A stretch of DNA of 64,000 bases from Pedobacter sp. HMWF019 (GTDB lineage Bacteria; Bacteroidota; Bacteroidia; Sphingobacteriales; Sphingobacteriaceae). The position numbers and the translations under genes were made by a program. The stretch is from positions 1-64,000 of the forward strand of contig NZ_QAIL01000086.1 in NCBI RefSeq assembly GCF_003061025.1, in the 5' to 3' direction. Below the pieces are notes generated by a model that saw nothing but the letters and a program-made list of their open reading frames with translations, was not told the origin of the DNA and ran no database searches. Shown in pieces: positions 51,427 through 61,441 of this stretch; the stretch's first letter is position 1, and every line of letters begins with the position of its first letter.

Positions 51427-54222
51427 TTAATAAGTAGTTTCTTCGCCAGAAAACGTATATGCTCCCGCCGGAATTTTAAATACAGAGTATCCATTTTTTG
51501 TCCCCGCATCTTCGCCCCATGAGGAAGAACGTTTAATTTTTGAATGATCTGCTGCAGGAAAATAAACTGTTGCCGTGCTGTTGGGCGGAACAACAACATG
51601 CAGAATAAGCTGTCCATTTCTCCTTTGCCACTCTGTTTTAATAGTACCTACATTGGCTTCATAACTGGCTTTTACCCAGCTCATGTGTTCATTTTTAAGT
51701 AACGGAACACGGATCACAAATTCCTTAAAACCTTTGCTTTCCGTTTCTTTGCGTATACCCGACAGGCCATTTATATACCAGGCACCCGGATAGAGAAATG
51801 AGCTGTGTAACATCGAGTGTCCAGGTAAGTCCTTTTCCCACATTTCCCACAGCGAAGTTGCTCCGCTCGCTTTCATATATCCCCAACCCGGATAATCAGT
51901 TTGAGCCGTCATCGAATAAATTAAATCATCCCGCCCCTCATTTCGCAACAATTTAAAAAGTAAAGCACCTCCTGTAATCCCTGCATGAATGTGCCCTTTT
52001 CTGACAATTAAAATCTCCTTTTCCAGCCTCTTCATGACCGATTCACGAAGTGAGACTGGTGGAATTTCTGCGAGCAATGCTATTGCCAGATTTCCCATCG
52101 ACTGATCTGCATAACTATTGTCTGATGGATTGAAATATTTTTCGTGAATAGCTTTAGCCGAAGCGTCTGCCTGGCTTTCCCAGCGGTTGGCTTCTTGGTC
52201 GCGCTTTAAGACACGGGCAATTTTCGCGGCAGTACGCAGATTATAAACTCTGTACGCATTGTTAAAACAAATATTTTCAGGTTTGTCATTATTCATTCCT
52301 TCGGCAGTTGCGTTGGGCCAAAGCCAATCACCTAAAAAATCCCAACCACCGCCAAAGCGAGACAATAAATCGTCTTTGGTATGACTATCCAAAAAGCTGA
52401 GCCATTTCTTAATAAGGCCAAAGTTCTTCTCCAGGACGCGCTCATCCCCCTCCTGCTGGTACATTAGCCAGGGCAATACAACTACGATTCCGCCCCAGCC
52501 TGGTCCACCTCCTCCCAGATATGTCGGTGCAGTATGCGGTAATATTCCATCATCTGCATAACTGCCATAATTCAGATGGTCCATAGACCTGGTCCCCTGC
52601 ACATCCCGCCAATCTTCCATCCACTTGGTATAAAAAGCACCCAAATGATAGTTATACATTCCGGTTTCAGAAGTCGCATGAGCATCTCCACCGTAGCCTA
52701 ATCTTTCCCTTTGTGGACAATCTACCACATAGCCGCCTAAAGACAGATTTTCAAAATTCCATCGTGTTTTTGCATATATCCAATTTTGTAAAGAATCAGA
52801 ACTGGAAAAAGTAGCTGCCGATTGATAAGCCGTTTTCACTACCCACCCCTCAATATCAGTGAGTTTCGGCTTCTTCTTAAGGCCTTTTATCGTAATCCAA
52901 CGGCCGGAGCTATAATTGAAACGATTTTCAAATGTCCCCTTGCCATCCTTAGCCAGTATGCAGACATTATGAATATTAAATGTCATATCCTGCCCCTCCC
53001 TTTCGGAGAACAGCATATCAATACGCTGCCCATGATCGCCGGTTAGTTTGATTTTTGTCCAGCCGGCAAAATTCACTCCCATATCTACCCTATAAGATCC
53101 ATCAGTGCGCTTTTCTATGGCCACAGGTTTAATAGGCGAGGTGAGCTGGTTAGGTTCAACCATTTGAGCTGTCAGCATCAGTCTTGGACGATACTCCACT
53201 GCTTGCTTCCAGTTTGTTTCGTCACAATCCACTAAATTCCATTTTTTGTTTTCCTTGCCTGCATCCCACAGTTCGCCGCCCATTTGACCTGCTTCCCATT
53301 TACCCAGCAGGGAGTTGGGGCTTGAAGCTGTCTTCCAGCTTTTATCAGTCTGGATCCGCAAAGGCAAAGTTCCAACCTTATCCGAATCATAAATATCTCC
53401 CTGTGCAATTACTATAGGCGCTAAAGGCTTATCGTTGGTTTTGTATGATGAAAATACAGACCAGGAGGTACCCAACCATAATGCTATGATATTTTTACCT
53501 GGTTGTAGTTGCGAGCTGATATCATAAGAGATATATCTTGCTCTTTTTGAATGATCACTTACTGCAGGTGCCAAAACACCATTCCCTATCTTTTTACCAT
53601 TTACATATAATTCATGGTAGCCAACCGAAGCCACAAACATCTTTGCCCGGCCAGGCTTCACTTTCAGGTCAAATGTTTTGCGAAACCAGGGATCTGGCAT
53701 ATTTACAGCATCTTGATCTTTTGAATCTCCAGTGCCAATCCATCTTGCCGTCCAGTCCTCTTTGTTGAACAATCCCGTACTCCAATGCATAGTTTTACTC
53801 CATGCAGATACTTTCTGGTTTTCATCCTTAACACAGACTTTCCAAAAATATGTTCTGTCAGACTCCAACATCTTACCTCGATATAAAATCTGGTTAGTCT
53901 CGTCAGAATTTATCCAATTGGAATCCCATACCTCCGCATGCCCAATAATTAATTCTTTTTCAGACGCACTCACCATAATTCTATATGCCGTTTGCCTCTG
54001 CCCAAATGCTTTAGGATCGATAGCCTGTAATACCCAGCTTAATCTGGGCAAATGCTCATCTATCCCTTGTGGATTGATCATATACTCACAGCGCATCTCA
54101 CCAATCCGGACACTACTTTGCGCTTTTAAATAAAAAGGAGATAAGGCAAACAGCACAATCAACTGTAAAAGAGAAAATTTACGCTGAAACAGGATAAAAG
54201 GTATTTTTAAGTTCAATGTCAT
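51427..54222 (-). CDS. Glycoside hydrolase family 78 alpha-L-rhamnosidase
   Basis: A 931-residue exported enzyme with a signal segment ending Y-L-K-A-Q near 36. Several beta-sandwich modules (about 40-470) precede an alpha/alpha six-barrel catalytic domain (about 480-830). The catalytic stretch D-C-P-Q-R-E-R at 501-507, with Asp501 and Glu506, and the later G-G-W-D-F-L-G-D-W agree with GH78. A C-terminal beta-sandwich follows. The enzyme frees alpha-linked L-rhamnose. It lies 20 bp behind susD and 162 bp ahead of the GH20 gene. The pairing of rhamnosidase and hexosaminidase in one locus points to a rhamnose- and hexosamine-containing glycan. Confidence 0.93.
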   Translation of the reverse strand: MTLNLKIPFILFQRKFSLLQLIVLFALSPFYLKAQSSVRIGEMRCEYMINPQGIDEHLPRLSWVLQAIDPKAFGQRQTAYRIMVSASEKELIIGHAEVWDSNWINSDETNQILYRGKMLESDRTYFWKVCVKDENQKVSAWSKTMHWSTGLFNKEDWTARWIGTGDSKDQDAVNMPDPWFRKTFDLKVKPGRAKMFVASVGYHELYVNGKKIGNGVLAPAVSDHSKRARYISYDISSQLQPGKNIIALWLGTSWSVFSSYKTNDKPLAPIVIAQGDIYDSDKVGTLPLRIQTDKSWKTASSPNSLLGKWEAGQMGGELWDAGKENKKWNLVDCDETNWKQAVEYRPRLMLTAQMVEPNQLTSPIKPVAIEKRTDGSYRVDMGVNFAGWTKIKLTGDHGQRIDMLFSEREGQDMTFNIHNVCILAKDGKGTFENRFNYSSGRWITIKGLKKKPKLTDIEGWVVKTAYQSAATFSSSDSLQNWIYAKTRWNFENLSLGGYVVDCPQRERLGYGGDAHATSETGMYNYHLGAFYTKWMEDWRDVQGTRSMDHLNYGSYADDGILPHTAPTYLGGGGPGWGGIVVVLPWLMYQQEGDERVLEKNFGLIKKWLSFLDSHTKDDLLSRFGGGWDFLGDWLWPNATAEGMNNDKPENICFNNAYRVYNLRTAAKIARVLKRDQEANRWESQADASAKAIHEKYFNPSDNSYADQSMGNLAIALLAEIPPVSLRESVMKRLEKEILIVRKGHIHAGITGGALLFKLLRNEGRDDLIYSMTAQTDYPGWGYMKASGATSLWEMWEKDLPGHSMLHSSFLYPGAWYINGLSGIRKETESKGFKEFVIRVPLLKNEHMSWVKASYEANVGTIKTEWQRRNGQLILHVVVPPNSTATVYFPAADHSKIKRSSSWGEDAGTKNGYSVFKIPAGAYTFSGEETTY

Positions 54223-54242
54223 TTATTTAGCAATTAACTAGA

Positions 54243-55799
54243 TTAATATCCGGGATTCTGATTCCCCACCAAAGTAACATTTCGTTCCATTTCAATTTTT
54301 GGAATCGGAAATATTAGCCTTTTAGATGTTACATTATAAGCATTAGGGCTAATATTTGTCAGCATCATTTTTAATTCTGTACCATAAGCATTCATCACTT
54401 GGACTGCCTGACCGCTCCTGACCAGATCCAGCCATCTTTTATTCTCAAAAGCAAGCTCAATACGACGCTCATGAGCAATTATTCCCCTTAAAGTATTTGG
54501 ATCCAAAGAAGTTGCACCCAATAAGCCCGCCCGGTTACGTATGGCGTTTAAATAGGGCAAAGCTTCTCCAGATTTGTTTTGTTCGTTTAATGCTTCTGCC
54601 AACATCAATAAAACATCTGAGTAACGGTATACAGGAAAGTTCTCATCTGAATTACCTGTAACCGCATGCGTATGAAGAAACTTCCTGACCACTCTTCTGG
54701 CTGTTTTTCCTGGTGGCAAGGTATAACCAATAATACTTTTCATGCGCTCAGGGGTAAAAGTATTACCCAACAGTACGCCTTCGACCACACCAATAGAGGC
54801 ATCCAAGCGTTGGTCATTACGCTCATAAGCATTGATTAAATTCAATGAGGGAACATTATATCCCCCATTAGAATTTGGGCTATTCGGAACAGCTCCTGTC
54901 AATACACTAACTCCCGAAGCAACCGGCAACCATTGATAAATAAATCTGCTTTCCTGCCCCAATCCAACTGTGTTGAGATATTGAATTTCAAATATAGATT
55001 CCTTGCTATTCTTATTGGCTGGTAAAAAAGCGCTTGCATAGGGACTGTTTAAAGCATAACTCATTTGTGTTACATCTTTAAGTTGCTTTTCCGCGAGATC
55101 ATACTTCTTCTGTAACAGGTAAGCATGCCCTAAGAGCGTTTTTGCCGCACCTGCAGTCGCCCTGCCAGATTGTGGAAAATTACTCGCCGGGGCGAGGTTT
55201 CCGGCAGCATCGAGCGCGTCGGAAACAATCTGTCCATAAACACTGGCTACAGACGATCTGGGTAATGAAGCTTGGCTTTCTTTAGTTACCTCATGCACCT
55301 GTAAGGGTACCCCACCATAATATTGAACGAGATCCAGGTACCATAGTGCTCTTAAAAACTTAGCTTGCGCCATAATCGGCACTTTAAGATTATTTTCAAA
55401 ATTCGCTGTCGGCAAACGATCTATAATGGAGTTTACTTTTGAAATCCCGCTATAGTCGGCAATCCATTTACTTTGCGTATTGCCGTTTACCGCATCATCG
55501 GTAAAATTAGCAATATCTTCCAATTGCAGTGCACCCACTCCCCTGTTTTGTTCGTTGAGATCAAAATATGTATTGTCTGAGCGCATTTCTCCCATGTCCC
55601 AGCAACTGTTATTTGCATTTCCATGGGATGCACGCAATAAATTATAGGCACCGCTTAAGGCTTGCAGAAAGTCAGATTCTGTTTTATAAAAACTAGCGCT
55701 CGAATCTTTGTCCGGTGGTGATAGATTCAAAAAATCTTTCTTACATGATGCTAGTCCCAAAAACAATAAAGCGATTGTCAATATATATTTTCTTTTCAT
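54243..55799 (-). CDS. SusD/RagB-family glycan-binding lipoprotein
   Basis: A 518-residue surface lipoprotein. The lipobox L-A-S-C (Cys19) is followed by K-K-D-F-L-N-L-S-P-P. N-terminal SusD-like region (about 20-210, tetratricopeptide-type helices such as G-A-Y-N-L-L). C-terminal RagB/SusD region (about 270-518), with the closing segments I-R-N-R-A-G and H-E-R-R-I-E-L-A-F-E-N-K-R-W-L-D. It binds the target glycan at the outer face and caps the SusC-type transporter encoded directly upstream, 30 bp away. Confidence 0.95.
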   Translation of the reverse strand: MKRKYILTIALLFLGLASCKKDFLNLSPPDKDSSASFYKTESDFLQALSGAYNLLRASHGNANNSCWDMGEMRSDNTYFDLNEQNRGVGALQLEDIANFTDDAVNGNTQSKWIADYSGISKVNSIIDRLPTANFENNLKVPIMAQAKFLRALWYLDLVQYYGGVPLQVHEVTKESQASLPRSSVASVYGQIVSDALDAAGNLAPASNFPQSGRATAGAAKTLLGHAYLLQKKYDLAEKQLKDVTQMSYALNSPYASAFLPANKNSKESIFEIQYLNTVGLGQESRFIYQWLPVASGVSVLTGAVPNSPNSNGGYNVPSLNLINAYERNDQRLDASIGVVEGVLLGNTFTPERMKSIIGYTLPPGKTARRVVRKFLHTHAVTGNSDENFPVYRYSDVLLMLAEALNEQNKSGEALPYLNAIRNRAGLLGATSLDPNTLRGIIAHERRIELAFENKRWLDLVRSGQAVQVMNAYGTELKMMLTNISPNAYNVTSKRLIFPIPKIEMERNVTLVGNQNPGY

Positions 55800-55829
55800 A
55801 ATTGTTCTGTATTGAATTGATGTTTAAAA

Positions 55830-58800
55830 CTATAGGCCCAGGTTAAAGCCAAACGAAATGGTTCTTGGTACAGGATAAGCCCCATAATCTATACCTTGAC
55901 TAAGGCCATTTAAGCCATTACCATTAACTTCAGGATTTGCTCCCGGATATCGAGTGATAATGAATGCCTGCTGAACACTGGTATATGCTCTTAATTTCTT
56001 AATATACTTATTGTTATCAAATTTAAAAGTATAACCCAAAGCTATGTTCTTTGCAGTGAGATAAGAACCATCAAACACCCAGCTGCTGTTATTGATCCGA
56101 TATAAATTGGTTGTCCCCGATAATGTACGAGGAACTAAGCCGTTGCCCGGATCAGATTCAGAACGCCAGCGGTTTAACATTTCCTTATCCATATTGAATA
56201 CACCGTCGAGATTAGTCGTACTCTCCCTTTGATAATTCAATATTTTACCACCTACACTGCCCGAAAGCAAAATACTCAGATCAAAATTTTTGTAAGCAAA
56301 ATCATTGGTCATCCCAAACACGAATTTAGGATTTGGATTACCTATTGTAGTCACGTCGTTAAAATCGACAACTCCATCCGGAACACCATTTGGACCACCA
56401 ATATCTTTCATACGAACCGACCCTACAGTTGATGTAATATGTTTAGGCTGACTGTTGAACTCTGCCTGATTCATATATACACCATCAAAAACATACCCTA
56501 TAAACTGTCCCATTTGCTTACCAACCTGGGTGATAAAACCACCTGTGGGGTTGGAAAATGACCCTAAAGGCAAATTATTAGTACCCAATTTATTTACAAT
56601 ATTTCTGTTAAAAGAAACATTAAGGTTAGTATTCCATTTTAAAAAACCATTTAGATTTTTTGAACTGACACTGAATTCATGGCCCCAGAACTCAAACTCA
56701 CCAATATTGGAGTTTATGGAACTAAATCCAGACGACAGAGGAACATCTACCTGATAAAGCAGTCCATTGGTAATTTTACGATAATAGTCATAAGAAAAAG
56801 TAATTCTGTCTTTAAAAAAACCTATATCAACCCCTGCATCGAGCTGCTTTGTTTTTTCCCATGATAAGAGTGTATTTCCGAGGCCTGCAATTGTTTTACC
56901 AGACGACAGTTTATTGTCAAATACATAGCTATAGTCATTCCCGGCATTCAAACCTGCAATGGAAGGATAATTACCCCCAAATGCATTATTTCCCACGAGC
57001 CCATAACTCAACCTAAGCTTAAAATAACTCAACCCAGACATAGATTTCATAAAATGCTCATCGCTGACGATCCAACTGGCACCCACTGAAGGAAAATAAC
57101 CGTACTTACTGTCGATACCAAATCTGGAGGAGCCATCTCTCCTTATCGTAGCCTGTAAAAAGTATTTACTTTTGTAGCTATAATTAAGCTTACCAATATA
57201 GGAAAGAAGAGACCAGTTGCTTGCGCCACTTGTTCCACTCTTATTAATAGCTGCATTCAGATAAGGTATTTTATCATCCGGAAAAGTATTTCCTGTAGCT
57301 TCTGCAGTTTCGAGGTTATATTTCTGAGCTGAATATCCTGCTAACGCCTCAAAAGCGTGTTCTCCATACTTCATCTGATAATTTAAGGTATTTTCCAGCA
57401 ACCAGGAATAGTAATTACTTGTTCTGTAAGCGCCTTCGGCTTTTCCATCTCCCTGTTCATACGTGTTACCTCTTGCACTTGATGGCTCCCATTTATAATT
57501 ACTGGTGAGACCGATGTCTGTATTGGCCGAAGACTTAAAGGTCAGACCTTTTAAAAGATCAACTTCCACAAAAGCATTTGAAAGAATACGGGTATTTTTA
57601 TAGTTATCTACATATTCGGACAATTTCCTGTACCAGTTCACACTATTGAATAAGTTAAAAGATGTAGCCGTTAAAGGTATAGTTCCATCGTCATTAATGG
57701 CTTTAGCAATTGGACTTGAAAGCATTGCACCCATTATTCCTAAACGGTATCCATCTGTATTTGCACTTTCATGTGTGTTGTGATCTATTGTCAGGGTAGG
57801 TGCAATATTAACTCCAACCCTAACCCTGTCACCAAATTTCGTTACGTTATTCAATCTTCCCGAAAAACGCTGATAACCTGTATTAATCACAACGCCCTGT
57901 TGATTAAAGTAACCCAGAACTACCGCTGTTGAAGACTTTTCAGTTGCACTGGACAAACTCAGGCTATAATTTTGGGTTGGAGCACTACGTAGAAATACGT
58001 TATACCAATTAGTTCCTTCTCCATATTTGGACGGATTCTGATAATCAGCAGGAATGCCACCAATGTATCCTTCATACCTGATTTTATCCTCAAAAAAACC
58101 TTTCATGAAAGCGGCAAATTCCTCTCCGTTCATCATCGGCGGACGCCCCTTTTCCGGTACACTGGCAATTCCGTAAGAACCATTTACTTCGATCTTGCTC
58201 TCTCCTGCTTTTGCTCTTTTTGTAGTGACCATAATTACACCACCGGCGGCACGCGCACCGTATAAGGAACTCGAAGATGCATCTTTGAGTACACTTATAG
58301 ATTCGATTTCGTCGGGGTTAATATTAGAAATATCACCTGTTATGGGTGCTCCATCTACTACAAAAAGGGGTTGATTACCAGCATTAATTGATGCTGCGCC
58401 CCGAATCCGAAAAGACATTCCCTGTCCTGGACGGCCTGTTGACTGTACAATTTCAACTCCGGAAAACTTACCCTGAATCTTTTGTCCGAGTGTTCCTACC
58501 GTCTGATCTTTAGTTTCATCAAAATTCAACTGTGAAACAGCCCCTACAAGTTCTCTTTTTTGCTGCTTACCGTATCCAACTACAACAACTTCACTCAGAG
58601 CTGTAATTTCCTCAACTAAAGTTACAGACAGTGTGGTGCTGCCTTTGACAGGAATAGACTGCGTTACAAAACCAATGTAAGCAAAAACCAGCGTACCCGA
58701 CTCTGAAGATAAATTAATTTTAAACTGGCCGTTCTCGTTTGTACTTGCACTCTTATCAGATCCTGAAACCTTCACCACCACACCGGGGATAGGCTTTCCT

Positions 58801-59234
58801 TTTGAATCGGTAACTTTACCGCTGATTTCAATATCTTTAAAAACGTTTGTAATAAGCTTTTTTAAAAACCCTGATTCTTTCTTGTTAACTGTAATTGCCT
58901 TGCCTACTATTTTATAAATCAGGTCCTGCCCCTCAAAGCACCTATCCAGCACTTCCTCAATTGAAGCATCTTTAACACTTATGGTGATTCTTTTTGCCCC
59001 CGTTATAAGTTTCTGATTGTAAAAGAAATCATAATTACTCTGACTCCGGATCTCTTTAAATATTTTATTTAGAGATTCATTTTTTTTATGGAGAGTAATC
59101 TTTTGAGCGTAACTACCGGCATTTACCTGAAGTATATTTACCATCAGAAAAAACAAAATAAACTTCATAAATAAAAGAAATTTAAATGGAACATGGTATA
59201 CTGTCCCATGCTTAAAATATGAGAAAAAATTCAT
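55830..59234 (-). CDS. SusC/RagA-family TonB-dependent transporter with STN domain
   Basis: A 1134-residue outer-membrane transporter. Long leader with a signal ending A-G-S-Y-A-Q near 45. STN domain at about 50-115, which lets the protein signal to FecR. Carboxypeptidase-regulatory-like domain at about 135-210. TonB-box motif E-V-V-V-V-G-Y-G near 215. Plug at about 230-345, then a 22-strand barrel to the end. An in-frame Met at 59168 is an alternative start, but the longer leader is usual for this family. With SusD it forms a glycan importer. Sigma and FecR genes upstream complete a classical inducible unit. Confidence 0.95.
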   Translation of the reverse strand: MNFFSYFKHGTVYHVPFKFLLFMKFILFFLMVNILQVNAGSYAQKITLHKKNESLNKIFKEIRSQSNYDFFYNQKLITGAKRITISVKDASIEEVLDRCFEGQDLIYKIVGKAITVNKKESGFLKKLITNVFKDIEISGKVTDSKGKPIPGVVVKVSGSDKSASTNENGQFKINLSSESGTLVFAYIGFVTQSIPVKGSTTLSVTLVEEITALSEVVVVGYGKQQKRELVGAVSQLNFDETKDQTVGTLGQKIQGKFSGVEIVQSTGRPGQGMSFRIRGAASINAGNQPLFVVDGAPITGDISNINPDEIESISVLKDASSSSLYGARAAGGVIMVTTKRAKAGESKIEVNGSYGIASVPEKGRPPMMNGEEFAAFMKGFFEDKIRYEGYIGGIPADYQNPSKYGEGTNWYNVFLRSAPTQNYSLSLSSATEKSSTAVVLGYFNQQGVVINTGYQRFSGRLNNVTKFGDRVRVGVNIAPTLTIDHNTHESANTDGYRLGIMGAMLSSPIAKAINDDGTIPLTATSFNLFNSVNWYRKLSEYVDNYKNTRILSNAFVEVDLLKGLTFKSSANTDIGLTSNYKWEPSSARGNTYEQGDGKAEGAYRTSNYYSWLLENTLNYQMKYGEHAFEALAGYSAQKYNLETAEATGNTFPDDKIPYLNAAINKSGTSGASNWSLLSYIGKLNYSYKSKYFLQATIRRDGSSRFGIDSKYGYFPSVGASWIVSDEHFMKSMSGLSYFKLRLSYGLVGNNAFGGNYPSIAGLNAGNDYSYVFDNKLSSGKTIAGLGNTLLSWEKTKQLDAGVDIGFFKDRITFSYDYYRKITNGLLYQVDVPLSSGFSSINSNIGEFEFWGHEFSVSSKNLNGFLKWNTNLNVSFNRNIVNKLGTNNLPLGSFSNPTGGFITQVGKQMGQFIGYVFDGVYMNQAEFNSQPKHITSTVGSVRMKDIGGPNGVPDGVVDFNDVTTIGNPNPKFVFGMTNDFAYKNFDLSILLSGSVGGKILNYQRESTTNLDGVFNMDKEMLNRWRSESDPGNGLVPRTLSGTTNLYRINNSSWVFDGSYLTAKNIALGYTFKFDNNKYIKKLRAYTSVQQAFIITRYPGANPEVNGNGLNGLSQGIDYGAYPVPRTISFGFNLGL

Positions 59235-59320
59235 ACATTTGGTTGGTTTGGATTAATCATAAACTATTATTGCATAGTGTTTTAACCTGTTTCACAGGAT
59301 AAAATTGATCCGAATTTTGA

Positions 59321-59345
59321 CCAAAGGTGTTAGAGCCACCTTTGG
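59321..59345. other. Hairpin between fecR and susC genes
   Basis: A 9-bp perfect stem (59321-59329 with 59337-59345) and a 7-nt loop. The tail on the minus strand is only weakly T-rich. It could end or attenuate the fecR transcript ahead of the susC promoter. Confidence 0.5.
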
Positions 59346-59377
59346 TTTCTTATCAGATTGTGTGTCGTGTAGTAATT

Positions 59378-60496
59378 TTATCGCCTTACAATAACCCTCC
59401 TTCCTTCAATTTTAAAATGTGCATTTCCTGTTGACTCCATAAGTGTTAACACCGCAGAAATATTTTTTGACCGCGATATCTCTCCTTCAAATATTAAGGC
59501 TTCATCGGGCTCCTCTTCATAAACAATATCAACATCGTACCATCGGCTGATTTTAGTCATGATACTTTTTAGATTTTCATTGAATCTGAAATAGCCATTC
59601 TTCCATGCAACAGCATCAGCTACATCTACAGTAACAACATCTATACCGCCAGAAACAGATTTTGCTTGCTGGCCAGGGACCAAAACCTTAGTATCCTTAC
59701 CATTCTCCACCTTTACAGATCCCTCAAGAAGAGTAACTTTACTTATTTTTTCATTTGCATATGCAGTTATATTGAAGTGCGTTCCCAATACCTCAATGGT
59801 TTGCCCAGCACTCTTTACTTTGAAAGGTTTAGACTTGAGGTGCGCTACCTCAAAATATCCTTCCCCTACAATATCGACGTTTCTTTCCTTGTTATTAAAT
59901 TCTACTGGAAAGCGTAAGGAAGAGTTAGAATTTAGCCAGACTTTACTGCCGTCAGGTAACCGAATCTGATATTGTCCACCAGCTGGAACTACTACCGTAT
60001 TAAAAACTTCACTAGTACTATTTAAAGAACCGATTTTTTTATTGCTTCGTACCGTATAAATGAGTTCACCATTTGAAGTTATTTTTATGCCAACACCTGC
60101 TTCACTGGCAAGTTCACTATGCCGAACCTCATTCAGATTTATTTTTCTTCCATTTGCCAAAATTAGCATCGCCCCATTTCTACCTGGTCTAATATCATTC
60201 GCATACTTTAAAGTCAACTGAGTGCTGTTAAACGAACTTTTATAGAGGTAAAATCCCAGTATACATAAAAAGATTGCAGCGGCAGAACTCCACCAGATTT
60301 TACTTTTATTTTCTGATTTTACAATAGGAAGCGTTTTCTCGATCATTCTTAAATCAGCGCTCAACTCAGCCTCAGATAAATTCCGATAAGGCATTTTTCC
60401 AAAAAGCATCCAGCTTTCTACTAAATTACGCTCATCGGGTGTTACCTCTCCTATTTTATACCTATTCAGTATATCTTTCAGATCTTTAGTCTTCAT
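59378..60496 (-). CDS. FecR-family anti-sigma regulator of the polysaccharide locus
   Basis: A 372-residue inner-membrane protein. Short cytoplasmic N-terminal part (about 1-85), one membrane helix (about 88-105, A-A-A-I-F-L-C-I-L-G-F-Y-L-Y), then a periplasmic FecR domain (about 165-275, L-P-D-G-S-K-V-W-L-N-S-N-S-S-L) and a C-terminal DUF4974 domain. It holds the ECF sigma factor until the STN domain of the SusC protein reports bound glycan. The gene lies 133 bp after the sigma gene and 143 bp before susC, so it probably has its own transcript boundaries. Confidence 0.93.
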   Translation of the reverse strand: MKTKDLKDILNRYKIGEVTPDERNLVESWMLFGKMPYRNLSEAELSADLRMIEKTLPIVKSENKSKIWWSSAAAIFLCILGFYLYKSSFNSTQLTLKYANDIRPGRNGAMLILANGRKINLNEVRHSELASEAGVGIKITSNGELIYTVRSNKKIGSLNSTSEVFNTVVVPAGGQYQIRLPDGSKVWLNSNSSLRFPVEFNNKERNVDIVGEGYFEVAHLKSKPFKVKSAGQTIEVLGTHFNITAYANEKISKVTLLEGSVKVENGKDTKVLVPGQQAKSVSGGIDVVTVDVADAVAWKNGYFRFNENLKSIMTKISRWYDVDIVYEEEPDEALIFEGEISRSKNISAVLTLMESTGNAHFKIEGRRVIVRR

Positions 60497-60629
60497 TCAA
60501 AATGATGATATATATTCAATTTAAGGGTAGACGGTTAACTTCTTTAGGTGGGTTAAATAAATATTTAAATAATTCAACATTTATTTAAACTTCGGTGGTT
60601 TACAGACAAAAAGCCAAATAAGGATGGAT

Positions 60630-61238
60630 TCAAATTAAGAGCAAGTGAATTAAATACATAACAATCGATAAGATAGCTCCCAGTTTCAGCTTTAATATCT
60701 TAACTGCATGTTGTAAATGACTTTTCACCGTTTGTTCTGAGAGACCAAGTTCTGCCGCAATTTCCTTACGGTTATAGCTCGACTTTCGGCTAAATTCAAA
60801 AACCTGACGCATTTTTGGTGGCAGTGCGGCAATCTCTCGCTCAATTAATGCATGGAGCTGATTGTGTCTCACCAGATGATCAGCTGAATAATTTTCGGTA
60901 TTCAGGCAATAATTCTGAAAACTCTCTATATATCTTGAGGAGACCTGTTTATGAGATATCAGATCTAACATTCTATTACGTACGGCAGTGAACAAATAAG
61001 TGGACAACGTAACTGTTATATTGATATCAGTTCGTTTTCTCCAGAGGGCAAGAAACAACTCATGTACCAGGTCCCGGGCTTCCTCTCTATTGTCTAAACG
61101 TTTATAAGCAAAAACACACAGAACCGCGCTGTATCTTTTGTAAATCTCAGTATAGGCTAGAGCATCACCTTCGGCAAGTAAAACAGCCAATTCAGCATCA
61201 CTAAAAGCGTTTAAGCTACACCTATCTGTCTGTCGCAT
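60630..61238 (-). CDS. ECF-type RNA polymerase sigma factor of the polysaccharide locus
   Basis: A 202-residue ECF sigma factor. Region 2 at about 25-95 (A-Y-T-E-I-Y-K-R-Y-S and A-R-D-L-V-H-E-L-F-L-A-L-W). Region 4 at about 125-182, with helix-turn-helix R-K-E-I-A-A-E-L-G-L-S-E-Q-T-V-K-S-H-L. A hydrophobic C-terminal helix ends the protein, as in the other ECF factor of this window. Partner of the FecR protein encoded next. Its target is most likely the susCD promoter. Confidence 0.92.
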   Translation of the reverse strand: MRQTDRCSLNAFSDAELAVLLAEGDALAYTEIYKRYSAVLCVFAYKRLDNREEARDLVHELFLALWRKRTDINITVTLSTYLFTAVRNRMLDLISHKQVSSRYIESFQNYCLNTENYSADHLVRHNQLHALIEREIAALPPKMRQVFEFSRKSSYNRKEIAAELGLSEQTVKSHLQHAVKILKLKLGAILSIVMYLIHLLLI

Positions 61239-61441
61239 AATACATTAATCTACCCTACATAATCAATATAAAAGCATCCGCTGTATCGCGATTTCAAGTT
61301 AGACATCATTCCTAAAAATGATCCGCATGAATACATTTATATCTGGTTATATTATAATCTTCTAAGATTCAAAAGATAAATTGAGTAACTGTCATGTACC
61401 GTCATGGTCTGACAGCTTTATATTTTTCATCAAGCAGCGGA

